DNA from: Inia geoffrensis
Taxonomy: Eukaryota; Chordata; Mammalia; Artiodactyla; Iniidae
Assembly (NCBI GenBank): GCA_036417435.1
Contig: CM070910.1
Coordinates: forward strand, 78,786,784 to 78,850,783
Direction: 5' to 3'
Length of the DNA: 64,000 nt
The notes below the pieces were generated by a model. That model was not told the DNA's origin, made no database searches, and saw nothing but the letters and a program-made list of their open reading frames with translations. Below are positions 37,289 to 49,369 of the stretch, one piece after another (position 1 is the first letter of the stretch; each line of letters begins with the position of its first letter). The translations under genes were made by a program, and so were the position numbers.

Positions 37289-38073
37289 GTGCATCACTAT
37301 CGAAATGCTGCCTCCTTTCCTACGATTTCAGAGCAATTCATATCTACCACCTGATTTCTGTTTTCTGCAATTTTGTGTCGGGTTCAAGTCCCCTTCACAG
37401 TCTTCCTTCAATAAATTTTTGGATGATCGGGGTCATTTGGAACTCCGCAGGATTGTGAGTTACAGTGCCAAAACTCTCCTTTTGTCAACTCGCTTTTTTG
37501 TGAGCTGACCACAAACCCGAAGAATTGCTTCAGGCCCTAATCTCGTTCCGGCATGGCACGCTGAGCCTTTGGTGAATTCTTCTTCCTGTAGGGAAATCAT
37601 CGTTCAATGTGCCCGTCCAAACACATCGAGTTAGCCGCACATTGGTTCTCCTTATTCCTGCTCATCTTCCACAGAAATTGCAAACTGTGCCATACAAAAG
37701 GTCAAAGGCACTGACTCTCCAAGTGGGGAGAATATTAATATCGCATCTGGAAAGGTGAACTCGAGTACCAGGGGGGGAAAATGGCGATGAATTTTAGAAA
37801 TTTTGCCTGATCACTTCGTGGACCATATTCTGGGTTTTCCATGCATATTTTAGCTGAAGGATAAATCCCTTAAACGTGGAGATTTGGGACCCGTGGAATG
37901 GGAATCATGCACCATTACCTCAGAGGGTCTGCATTCCCTCACCAATAGTATCAGCCCCAAGTGTCCAGCCTTATCTCTCCCACAGCTGTGGATGTAGAGG
38001 TGGTAAATCCAAGATTTCTCGCAAGACCTCAAGGACTTATTTCAGAATTTCTCTCTATTTAACAGTCCTTGTG

Positions 38074-38942
38074 CTTTCTTTTTCAAATTTATTTTTATAA
38101 GGGGATTTAGCTTATTTACACTGCTGTGTGTATGCTGCTGTACACAAGTGATTTTCTTATGGAGACCTATAAATGTATGGGTTTTAAGTTTCTTCACAGT
38201 CAGGTTTATTCCTAGGTTTTGAATACGGGGTGTTGAGTCGATTTGGTTGAGAGAGGAGTAGGAATTGTCTAATATATATTTGGCTTATGGAATGGTATCT
38301 GTCCTAATGTCCATCTCTGGTTTTATGCAGCCTCCCCACTCTCCTTTGACCTTACGCAAGCATAAATTTCTTTTGTAAATGTGAGATTCTGCTGTGTTTT
38401 GAAATGCAGTTCATGCGTAGTCGTGTTTCCATTCCCGGTATTAGTGATATCTTATGATGTTTCTTTTTCTGTGTGACTTATTTCAGTTAGAATCATCGTA
38501 ACTAAATCCACTCATTATGCTGCTACTGGTCTGTGGCCATTGATTTCATTGTTGAGTGATATTCCATTGTAGGGATATACCACAACTTCTATATCCAGTT
38601 TTCTCTTTCTGGGCTATTGAAGTTGTACCATAGTCAAGGTTCCCGTACACAGAGCAGCCCCAAACTTTGGTGTGGCTCTGTCTTTTTCATTTAAATTTTC
38701 CGAATCTATAGCACCATAAGTGGAAGTGCCCTAGGCTCTCTAGCTTGGTTTTTTCTTTGTTCCAGGAAACACCATCCACTTCTCCAGAGTGGCTGTTGGC
38801 AATTTACATCCCGCCCATGAGCATAACAAGGCTGCCGGTTCTCCATGGCCTGTCCTGCCTCTCTGGATTTTACATTTTTTTCGGAGGGCCCTTTTGATCG
38901 GTGGGAAGTGAGACTTCCTTGTAGTGCGGATTTCCATTGCAG
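38074..38942 (-). mobile_element. 5'-truncated L1 fragment, subfamily B example
   Basis: The same L1 3' end as in unit 1, but in the subfamily B version. The 3' UTR complement is easiest to follow here: tgctgtacacaagtgatt, then ttgaatacggggtg, then cctttgaccttacgcaag, then gtgatatcttatgatg and the ORF2-derived ttccattgtagg. Confidence 0.82.
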
Positions 38943-38952
38943 GCTTGCTTGG

Positions 38953-40687
38953 TTGGCCAAAAAGGGCGTATGCGTTTTTTCCTGAATATATTCAGGAAAA
39001 AACGCATACGCCCTTTTTGGCCAAGTGCATCACTGTCGAACTGCTGCCTCTTTTCCTACGATTTCAGAGCTATTCTTATCTATCACCTGATATCTGTTTT
39101 CTGCAATTCTGTGTCGTGTTCAAGTCCTCTTCACAGTCTTCCTTCTATAAATTTTTGGATGATAGGGGTCATTTGGAACTTCGCAGGATTGTGAGTTACA
39201 GTGCCAAAAATCTCCTTTTGTCAACTCGCTTTTTTGTGAGCTGACCGCAAACCCGAATAATTGCTTCAGGCCCTAATCTCGTTCCGGCATGGCTCGCTGA
39301 GCCTTTGGTGAATTCTTCTTCCTGTAGGGAAATCATCGTTCAATGTGCCCGTCCAAACACATCGAGTTAGCCGCTCATTGGTTCTCCTTATTCCTGCACA
39401 TCTTCCACAGAAATTGCAAACTGTGCCGAACAAGAGGTCAAAGGCACTGACTCTCGAAGTGGGGAGAATGTTAATATCGCATCTGGAAAGGTGAACTCGA
39501 GTACCAGGGGGGGAAAATGGCGATGAATTTTAGAAATTTTGCCTGATCACTTCGTGGACCATATTCTGGGTTTTCCATGCATATTTTAGCTGAAGGATAA
39601 ATCCCTTAAATGTGGAGATTTGGGACCCGTGGATGGGGAATCATGCACCATTACCTCAAAGGGTCTGCATTCCCTCACCAATAGTATCAGCCCCAAGTGT
39701 CCAGCCTTATCTCTACCACAGCTGTGGACGTAGAGGTGGTCAATCAAAGATTTCTAACAAGCCCTCAAGGACTTATTTAAGAATTTCTCTCTATTTCACA
39801 GTCCTTGTGCTTTCTTTTGCAAATTTATTTCTATAAGGGGATTTAGTTTATTTACACTGCTGTGTGTATGCTGCTGTACACAAGTGATTTTCTTATGGAG
39901 ACCTATAAATGTATGGGTTTTAAGTTTCTTCACAGTCAGGTTTATTCCTAGGTTTTGAATACGGGGTGTTGAGTCGATTTGGTTGAGCGAGGAGTAGGTC
40001 TTGTCTAATATATATTTGGCTTATGGAATGGTATCTGTCCTAATGTCCATCTCTGGTTTTATGCAGCCTCCCCACTCTCCTTTGACCTTAAGCAAGCATA
40101 AATTTCTTTTGTAAATGTGAGACTCTGTTGTGTTTTCAAATGCAGTTCATGCGTAGTCGTGTTTCATTCCCGGTATTAGTGATATCTTATGATGTTTCTT
40201 TTTCTGTGTGACTTATTTCACTTAGAATCATCGTAACTAAATCCACTCATTATGCTGCTACTGGTCTGTGGCCATTGATTTCATTGTTGAGTGATATTCC
40301 ATTGTAGGGATGTACCACAACTTCTATATCCAGTTTTCTCTTTCTGAGCTATTGAAGTTGTACCATAGTCAAGGTTCCTGTACACAGAGCAGCCCCAAAC
40401 TTTGGTGTGGCTCTGTCTTTTTCATTTAAATTTTCCGAATCTATAGCACCATAAGTGGAAGTGCCCTAGGCTCTCTAGCTTGTTTTTTTCTTTGTTCCAG
40501 GAAACACCATCCATTTCTCCAGAGTGGGTGTTGGCAATTTCCATCCCGCCCATCAGCATAACAAGGCTGCCGGTTCTCCATGGTCTGTCCTGCCTCTCTG
40601 GATTTTACATTACTTTCGGAGGGCTCTTTTGATCGGTGGGAAGTGAGACTTCCTTGTAGTGCGGATTTCCATTGCAGCCTTGCTTGG
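38953..40687 (+). repeat. Unit 23, type E, 1,735 bp
   Basis: Perfect palindrome. Markers: gagctattcttatctatc, ccttctataaattt, gaacttcgcagg, ctgcacatcttcc, gtggatggggaatc, gtcaatcaaagatttc. It has one difference from its later copy (atggctcgctg versus atggcacgctg at unit 29). Confidence 0.97.
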
Positions 40688-42423
40688 TTGGCCAAAAAGG
40701 GCGTATGCGTTTTTTCCTGAATATATTCAGGAAAAAACGCATACGCCCTTTTTGGCCAAGTGCATCACTGTCGAACTGCTGCCTCTTTTCCTACGATTTC
40801 AGAGCAATATTTATCTACCACGTGATTTCTGTTTTCTGCAATTCTGTGTTGTGTTCAAGTCCTCTTCACAGTCTTCCTTCAATAAATTTTTGGATGATAG
40901 GGGTCATTTGGTACTCCGCAGGATTGTGAGTTACAGTGCCAAAAATCTCTTTTTGTCAACTCGCTTTTTTGTGAGCTGACCGCAAACCCGAATAATTGCT
41001 TTAGGCCCTAATCTCGTTCTGGCATGGCACGCTGGGCCTTTGGTGAATTCTTCTTCCTGTAGGGAAATCATCGTTCAATGTGCCCATCCAAACACATCGA
41101 GTTAGCCGCTCATTTGTTCTCCTTATACCTGCTCATCTTCCACAGAAATTGCAAACTGTGCCGAACAAGAGGTCAAAGGCACTGACTCTCGAAGTGGGGA
41201 GAATGTTAATATCGCATCTGGAAAGGTGAACTCGAGTACCAGGGGGGGAAAATGGCGATGAATTTTAGAAATTTTGCCTGATCACTTTGTGGACCATATT
41301 CTGGGTTTTCCATGCATATTTTAGCTGAAGGATAAATCCCTTAAATGTGGAGATTTGGGACCCGTGGATGGGGAATCATGCACCATTACCTCAAAGGGTC
41401 TGCATTCCCTCACCAATAGTATCAGCCCCAAGTGTCCAGCCTTATCTCTACCACAGCTGTGGATGTAGAGGTGGTCAATCCAAGATTTCTAACAAGCCCT
41501 CAATGACTTATTTAAGAATTTCTCTCTATTTCACAGTCCTTGTGCTTTCTTTTGCAAATTTATTTCTATAAGGGGATTTAGCTTATTTACACTGCTGTAT
41601 GTATGCTGCTGTACACAAGTGATTTTCTTATGGAGACCTATAAATGTATCGGTTTTAAGTTTCTTCACAGTCAGGTTTATTCCTAGGTTTTGAATATGGG
41701 GTGTTGAGTCGATTTGGTTGAGCGAGGAGTAGGTCTTGTCTAATATATATTTGGCTTATGGAATGGTAACTGTCCTAATGTCCATCTCTGGTTTTATGCA
41801 GCCTCCCCACTCTCCTTTGACCTTAAGCAAGCATAAATTTCTTTTGTAAATGTGAGACTCTGTTGTGTTTTGAAATGCAGTTCATGCGTAGTCGTGTTTC
41901 CATTCCTGGTATTAGTGATATCTTATGATGTTTCTTTTTCTGTGTGACTTATTTCACTTAGAATCATCGTAACTAAATCCACTCATTATGCTGTTACTGG
42001 TCTGTGGCCATTGATTTCATTGTTGAGTGATATTCCATTGTAGGGATGTACCACAACTTCTATATCCAGTTTTCTCTTTCTGGGCTATTGAAGTTGTACC
42101 ATAGTCAAGGTTCCCGTACACAGAGCAGCCCCAAACTTTGGTGTGGCTCTGTCTTTTACATTTAAATTTTCCGAATCTATAGCACCATAAGTGGAAGTGC
42201 CCTAGGCTCTCTAGCTTGGTTTTTTCTTTGTTCCAGGAAACACCATCCACTTCTCCAGAGTGGCTGTTGGCAATTTACATCCCGCCCATCAGCATAACAA
42301 GGCTGCCGGTTCTCCATGGCCTGTCCTGCCTCTCTGGATTTTACATTTTTTTCGGAGGGCCATTTTGATCGGTGGGAAGTGAGACTTCCTTGTAGTGCGG
42401 GTTTCCATTGCAGGCTTGCTTGG
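40688..42423 (+). repeat. Unit 24, type F, 1,736 bp
   Basis: Perfect palindrome preceded by cagccttgcttgg. Markers: gcaatatttatctacc, ccacgtgatttctg, gtgttgtgttcaag, tttggtactccgc, cgctgggcctttgg, gtatcggttttaag. The second six-unit copy starts within it at 41761. Confidence 0.97.
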
Positions 42424-44158
42424 TTGGCCAAAAAGGGCGTATGCGTTTTTTCCTGAATATATTCAGGAAAAAACGCATACGCTCTTTTTGGCCAAGTGCA
42501 TCACTGTCGAAATGCTGCCTCTTTTCCTACGATTTCAGAGCAATTTTTATCTACCACCTGATATCTGTTTTCTGCAATTCTGTGTCGTGTTCAAGTCCTC
42601 TTCACAGTCTTCCTTCAATAAATTATTGGATGATAGTGGTCATTTGGAACTCCGCAGGATTATGAGTTACAGTGCCAAAACTCTCCTTTTGTCAACTCGC
42701 TTTTTTGTAAGCTGACCACAAACCCGAATAATTGCTTCAGGCCCTAATCTCGTTCCGGCATGGCACGCTGAGCCTTTGGTGAATTCTTCTTCCTGTAGGG
42801 AAATCATCGTTCAATGTGCCCGTCTAAACACATCGAGTTAGCCGCTCATTGTTTCTCCTTATTCCTGCTCATCTTCCACAGAAATTGCAAACTGTGCCAA
42901 ACAAGAGGTCAAAGGCACTGACTCTCCAAGTGGGGAGAATGTTAATATCGCATCTGGAAAGGCAAACTCGAGTACCAGGGGGGGAAAATGGCGATGAATT
43001 TTAGAAATTTTGCCTGATCACTTCGTGGACCATATTCTGGGTTTTCCATGCATATTTTAGCTGAAGGATAAATCCCTTAAACGTGGAGATTTGGGACCCG
43101 TGGAATTTGAATCATGCACCATTACCTCAGAGGGTCTGCATTCCCTCACCAATAGTATCAGCCCCAAGTGTCCAGCCTTATCTCTCCCCCAGCTGTGGAT
43201 GTAGAGGTGGTAAATCCAAGATTTCTCACAAGACCTCAAGGACTTATTTAAGAATTTCTCTCTATTACACAGTCCTTGTGCTTTCTTTTTCAAATTTATT
43301 TTTATAAGGGGATTTAGATTATTTACACTGCTGTGTGTATGCTGCTGTACACAAGTGATTTTCTTATGGAGACCTATAAATGTATGGGTTTTAAGTTTCT
43401 TCACAGTCAGGTTTATTCCTAGGTTTTGAATACGGGGTGTTGAGTCGATTTGGTTCAGCGAGGAGTAGGTCTTGTCTAACATATATTTGGCTTATGGAAT
43501 GGTAACTGTCCTAAAGTCCATCTCTGGTTTTATGCAGCCTCCCCACTCTCCTTTGACCTTAAGCAAGCATAAATTTCTTTTGTAAATGTGAGACTCTGTT
43601 GTGTTTTGAAATGCAGTTCATGCGTAGTCGTGTTTCCATTCCCGGTATTAGTGATATCTTGTGATGTTTCTTTTTCTGTGTGACTTATTTCACTTAGAAT
43701 CATCGTAACTAAATCCACTCATTATGCTGCTACTGGTCTGTGGCCATTGATTTCATTGTTGAGTGATATTCCATTGTAGGGATGTACCACAACTTCTATA
43801 TCCAGTTTTCTCTTTCTGGCTATTGAAGTTGTACCATAGTCAAGGTTCCCGTACACAGAGCAGCCACAAACTTTGGTGTGGCTCTGTCTTTTACATTTAA
43901 ATTTTCCGAATCTATAGCACCATAAGTGGAAGTGCCCTAGGAGCTCTAGCTTGGTTTTTTCTTTGTTCCAGGAAACACCATCCACTTCTCCAGAGTGGCT
44001 GTTGGAAATTTACATCCCGCCCATCAGCATAACAAGGCTGCCGGTTCTCCATGGCCTGTCCTGCCTCTCTGGATTTTACATTTTTTTCGGAGGGCCATTT
44101 TGATCCGTGGGAAGTGAGACTTCCTTGTAGTGCGGATTTCCATTGCAGGCTTGCTTGG
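42424..44158 (+). repeat. Unit 25, type A (second copy)
   Basis: Matches unit 19 except for a cluster of about six changes at 43318-43598: gatttagattatt, tggttcagcgagg, tctaacatata, ggtaactgtcc, taaagtcc and ctctgttgtg. Confidence 0.97.
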
Positions 44159-45893
44159 TTGGCCAAAAAGGGCGTATGCGTTTTTTCCTGAATATATTCA
44201 GGAAAAAACGCATACGACCTTTTTGGCCAAGTGCATCACTGTCGAAATGCTGTCTCTTTTCCTACGATTTCAGAGCAATTTTTATCTACCACCTGATATC
44301 TGTTTTCTGCAATTCTGTGTCGTGTTCAAGTCCTCTTCACAGTCTTCCTTCAATAAATTTTTGGATGATAGGGGTCATTTGGAACTCCGCAGGATTATGA
44401 GTTACAGTGCCAAAACTCTCCTTTTGTCAACTCGCTTTTTTGTAAGCTGACCACAAACTCGAATAATTGCTTCAGGACCTAATCTCGTTCCGGCATGGCA
44501 CGCTGAGACTTTGGTGAATTCTTCTTCCTGTAGGGAAATCATCGTTCAATGTGCCCGTCCAAACACATCGAGTTAGCCGCTCATTGGTTCTCCTTTTTCC
44601 TGCTCATCTTCCACAGAAATTGCAAACTGTGCCAAACAAGAGGTCAAAGGCACTGACTCTCCAAGTGGGGAGAATGTTAATATCGCATCTGGAAAGGCGA
44701 ACTCGAGTACCAGGGGGGGAAAATGGCGAAGAATTTTAGAAATTTTGCCTGATCACTTCGTGGACCATATTCTGGGTTTTCCATGCATATTTTAGCTGAA
44801 GGATAAATCCCTTAAACGTGGATATTTGGACCCGTGGAATGGGAATCATGCACCATTACCTCAGAGGGTCTGCATTCCCTCACCAATAGTATCAGCCCCA
44901 AGTGTCCAGCCTTATCTCTCCCCCAGCTGTGGATGTAGAGGTGGTAAATCCAAGATTTCTCGCAAGACCTAAAGGACTTATTTAAGAATTTCTCTCTATT
45001 TCACAGTCCTTGTGCTTTCTTTTTCAAATTTATTTTTATAAGGGGATTTAGATTATTTACACTGTTGTGTGTATGCTGCTGTACACAAGTGATTTTCTTA
45101 TGGAGACCTATAAATGTATGGGTTTTAAGTTTCTTCACAGTCAGGTTTATTCCTAGGTTTTGAATACGGGGTGTTGAGTCGATTTGGTGGAGCGAGGAGT
45201 AGGTCTTGTCTAATATATATTTGGCTTATGGAATGGTATCTGTCCTAATGTCCATCTCTGGTTTGATGCAGCCTCCCCACTCTCCTTTGACCTTAATCAC
45301 GCATAAATTTCTTTTGTATATGTGAGACTGTGTTGTGTTTTGAAATGCAGTTCATACGTAGTCGTGTTTCCATTCCCGGTATTAGTGATATCTTATGATG
45401 TTTCTTTTTCTGTGTGACTTATTTCACTTAGAATCATCGTAACTAAATCCACTCATTATGCTGCTACTGGTCTGTGGCCATTGATTTCATTGTTGAGTGA
45501 TATTCCATTGTAGGGATGTACCACAACTTCTATATCCATTTTTCTCTTTCTGGGCTACTGAAGTTGTACCATAGTCAAGGTTCCCGTACACAGAGCAGCC
45601 CCAAACTTTGGTGTGGCTCTGTCTTTTTCATTTAAATTTTCCGAATCTATAGCACCATAAGTGGAAGTGCCCTAGGCTCTCTAGCTTGGTTTTTTCTTTG
45701 TTCCAGGAAACACCATCCACTTCTCCAGAGTGGCTGTTTGCAATTTATATCCCGCCCATCAGCATAACAAGGCTGCCGGTTCTCCATGGCCTGTCCTGCC
45801 TCTCTGGATTTTACATTTTTTTCGGAGGGCCCTTTTGATCAATGGGAAGTGAGACTTCCTTGTAGTGCGGATTTCTATTGCAGGCTTGCTTGG
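44159..45893 (+). repeat. Unit 26, type B (second copy)
   Basis: Same markers as unit 20 throughout, including the gacctttttgg palindrome mismatch. Confidence 0.97.
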
Positions 45894-47633
45894 TTGGCCA
45901 AAAAGGGCGTATGCGTTTTTTCCTGAATATATTCAGGAAAAAACGCATACGCCCTTTTTGGCCAAGTGCATCACTGTCGAAATGCTGCCTCTTTTCCTAC
46001 GATTTCAGAGCAATTCATATCTACCACCTGATTTCTGTTTTCTGCAATTTTGTGTCGGGTTCAAGTCCTCTTCACAGTCTTCCTTCAATAAATTTTTGGA
46101 TGATAGGGGTCATTTGGAACTCCGCAGGATTGTGAGTTAAAGTGCCAGAACTCTCCTTTTGTCAACTCGCTTTTTTGTGAGCTGACCACCAGCCCGAATA
46201 ATTGCTTCAGGCCCTAATCTCGTTCCGGCATGGCACGCTGAGCCTTTGGTGAATTCTTCTTCCTGTAGGGAAATCATCGTTCAATGTGCCCGTCCAAACA
46301 CATCGAGTTAGCCTCTTATTGGTTCTCCTTATTCCTGCTCATCTTCCACAGAAATTGCAAACTGTGCCAAACAAGAGGTCAAAGGCACTGACTCTCCAAG
46401 TGGGGAGAATATTAATATCGCATCTGGAAAGGTGAACTCGAGTACCGGGGGTGGGGGGGAAATGGCGATGAATTTTAGAAATTTTGCCTGATCACTTCGT
46501 GGACCATATTCTGGGTTATCCATGCATATTTTAGCTGAAGGATAAATCCCTTAAACGTGGAGATTTGGTACCCGTGGAATGGGAATCATGCACCATTACC
46601 TCAGAGGGTCTGCATTCCCTCACCAATAGTATCAGCCCCAAGTGTCCAGCCTTATCTCTCCCCCAGCTGTGGATGTAGAGGTGGTAAATCCAAGATTTCT
46701 CGCAAGACCTCAAGGACTTATTTAAGAATTTCTCTGTATTGCACAGTCCTTGTGCTTTCTTTTTCAAATTTATTTTTATAAGGGGATTTAGCTTATTTAC
46801 ACTGCTGTGTGTATGCTGCTGTACACAAGTGATTTTCTTATGGAGACCTATAAATGTATGGGTTTTAAGTTTCTTCACAGTCAGGTTTATTCCTAGGTTT
46901 TGAATACGGGGTGTTGAGTCGATTTGGTTGAGCGAGGAGTAGGTCTTGTCTAATATATATTTGGCTTATGGAATGGTATCTGTCCTAATGTCCATCTCTG
47001 GTTTTATGCAGCCTCCCCACTCTCCTTTGACCTTAAGCAAGCATAAATTTCTTTTGTAAATGTGAGACTCTGCTGTGTTTTGAAATGCAGTTCATGCGTA
47101 GTCGTGTTTCCATTCCCGGTATTAGTGATATCTTATGATGTTTCTTTTTCTGTGTGACTTATTTCACTTAGAATCATCGTAACTAAATCCACTCATTATG
47201 CTGCTACTGGTCTGTGGCCATTGATTTCATTGTTGAGTGATATTCCATTGTAGGCATGTACCACAACTTCTATATCCATTTTTCTCTTTCTGGGCTATTG
47301 AAGTTGTACCATAGTCAAGGTTCCCGGACACAGAGCAGCCCCAAACTTTGGTGTGGCTCTGTCTTTTTCATTTAAATTTTCCGAATCTATAGCACCATAA
47401 GTGGAAGTGCCCTAGGCTCTCTAGCTTGTTTTTTTCTTTGTTCCAGGAAACACCATCCACTTCTCCAGAGTGGCTGTTGGAAATTTACATCCCGCCCATC
47501 AGCATAACAAGGCTGCCGGTTCTCCATGGCCTGTCCTGCCTCTCTGGATTTTACATTTTTTTCGGAGGGCCCTTTTGATCAGTGGGAAGTGAGACTTCCT
47601 TGTAGTGCGGATTTCCATTGCAGGCTTGCTTGG
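45894..47633 (+). repeat. Unit 27, type C (second copy), 1,740 bp
   Basis: Same markers as unit 21, including the interrupted G-run, here near 46444-46463. Confidence 0.97.
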
Positions 47634-49369
47634 TTGGCCAAAAAGGGCGTATGCGTTTTTTCCTGAATATATTCAGGAAAAAACGCATACGCCCTTTTTG
47701 GCCAAGTGCATCACTATCGAAATGCTGCCTCCTTTCCTACGATTTCAGAGCAATTCATATCTACCACCTGATTTCTGTTTTCTGCAATTTTGTGTCGGGT
47801 TCAAGTCCCCTTCACAGTCTTCCTTCAATAAATTTTTGGATGATCGGGGTCATTTGGAACTCCGCAGGATTGTGAGTTACAGTGCCAAAACTCTCCTTTT
47901 GTCAACTCGCTTTTTTGTGAGCTGACCACAAACCCGAAGAATTGCTTCAGGCCCTAATCTCGTTCCGGCATGGCACGCTGAGCCTTTGGTGAATTCTTCT
48001 TCCTGTAGGGAAATCATCGTTCAATGTGCCCGTCCAAACACATCGAGTTAGCCGCACATTGGTTCTCCTTATTCCTGCTCATCTTCCACAGAAATTGCAA
48101 ACTGTGCCATACAAAAGGTCAAAGGCACTGACTCTCCAAGTGGGGAGAATATTAATATCGCATCTGGAAAGGTGAACTCGAGTACCAGGGGGGGAAAATG
48201 GCGATGAATTTTAGAAATTTTGCCTGATCACTTCGTGGACCATATTCTGGGTTTTCCATGCATATTTTAGCTGAAGGATAAATCCCTTAAACGTGGAGAT
48301 TTGGGACCCGTGGAATGGGAATCATGCACCATTACCTCAGAGGGTCTGCATTCCCTCACCAATAGTATCAGCCCCAAGTGTCCAGCCTTATCTCTCCCAC
48401 AGCTGTGGATGTAGAGGTGGTAAATCCAAGATTTCTCGCAAGACCTCAAGGACTTATTTCAGAATTTCTCTCTATTTAACAGTCCTTGTGCTTTCTTTTT
48501 CAAATTTATTTTTATAAGGGGATTTAGCTTATTTACACTGCTGTGTGTATGCTGCTGTACACAAGTGATTTTCTTATGGAGACCTATAAATGTATGGGTT
48601 TTAAGTTTCTTCACAGTCAGGTTTATTCCTAGGTTTTGAATACGGGGTGTTGAGTCGATTTGGTTGAGAGAGGAGTAGGAATTGTCTAATATATATTTGG
48701 CTTATGGAATGGTATCTGTCCTAATGTCCATCTCTGGTTTTATGCAGCCTCCCCACTCTCCTTTGACCTTACGCAAGCATAAATTTCTTTTGTAAATGTG
48801 AGATTCTGCTGTGTTTTGAAATGCAGTTCATGCGTAGTCGTGTTTCCATTCCCGGTATTAGTGATATCTTATGATGTTTCTTTTTCTGTGTGACTTATTT
48901 CAGTTAGAATCATCGTAACTAAATCCACTCATTATGCTGCTACTGGTCTGTGGCCATTGATTTCATTGTTGAGTGATATTCCATTGTAGGGATATACCAC
49001 AACTTCTATATCCAGTTTTCTCTTTCTGGGCTATTGAAGTTGTACCATAGTCAAGGTTCCCGTACACAGAGCAGCCCCAAACTTTGGTGTGGCTCTGTCT
49101 TTTTCATTTAAATTTTCCGAATCTATAGCACCATAAGTGGAAGTGCCCTAGGCTCTCTAGCTTGGTTTTTTCTTTGTTCCAGGAAACACCATCCACTTCT
49201 CCAGAGTGGCTGTTGGCAATTTACATCCCGCCCATGAGCATAACAAGGCTGCCGGTTCTCCATGGCCTGTCCTGCCTCTCTGGATTTTACATTTTTTTCG
49301 GAGGGCCCTTTTGATCGGTGGGAAGTGAGACTTCCTTGTAGTGCGGATTTCCATTGCAGGCTTGCTTGG
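47634..49369 (+). repeat. Unit 28, type D (second copy)
   Basis: Same markers as unit 22 (cactatcgaaatg, gatgatcgggg, gccatacaaaagg, gagagaggag). Confidence 0.97.

Larger units (their letters stand above)
37217..38952 (+). repeat. Unit 22, type D, 1,736 bp
   Basis: Perfect palindrome. Markers: cactatcgaaatgctgcc, gtccccttcacag, gatgatcggggtc, gccatacaaaagg, tttcagaatttctc, gagagaggagtagg. Confidence 0.97.
31344..41760 (+). repeat. Six-unit higher-order repeat, copy 1 (10,417 bp)
   Basis: Units 19-24 (types A to F) plus the end of unit 18 recur in the same order at an offset of exactly 10,417 bp. The left edge is marked by gaatggtaactgtcc, which reappears at 41761. Unit types are told apart by markers such as the gctcttttt palindrome change (A), gacctttttgg (B), the long G-run (C), ggatatacc with ttacgcaag (leading into E), and ccacgtgatttc (F). 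Confidence 0.93.
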
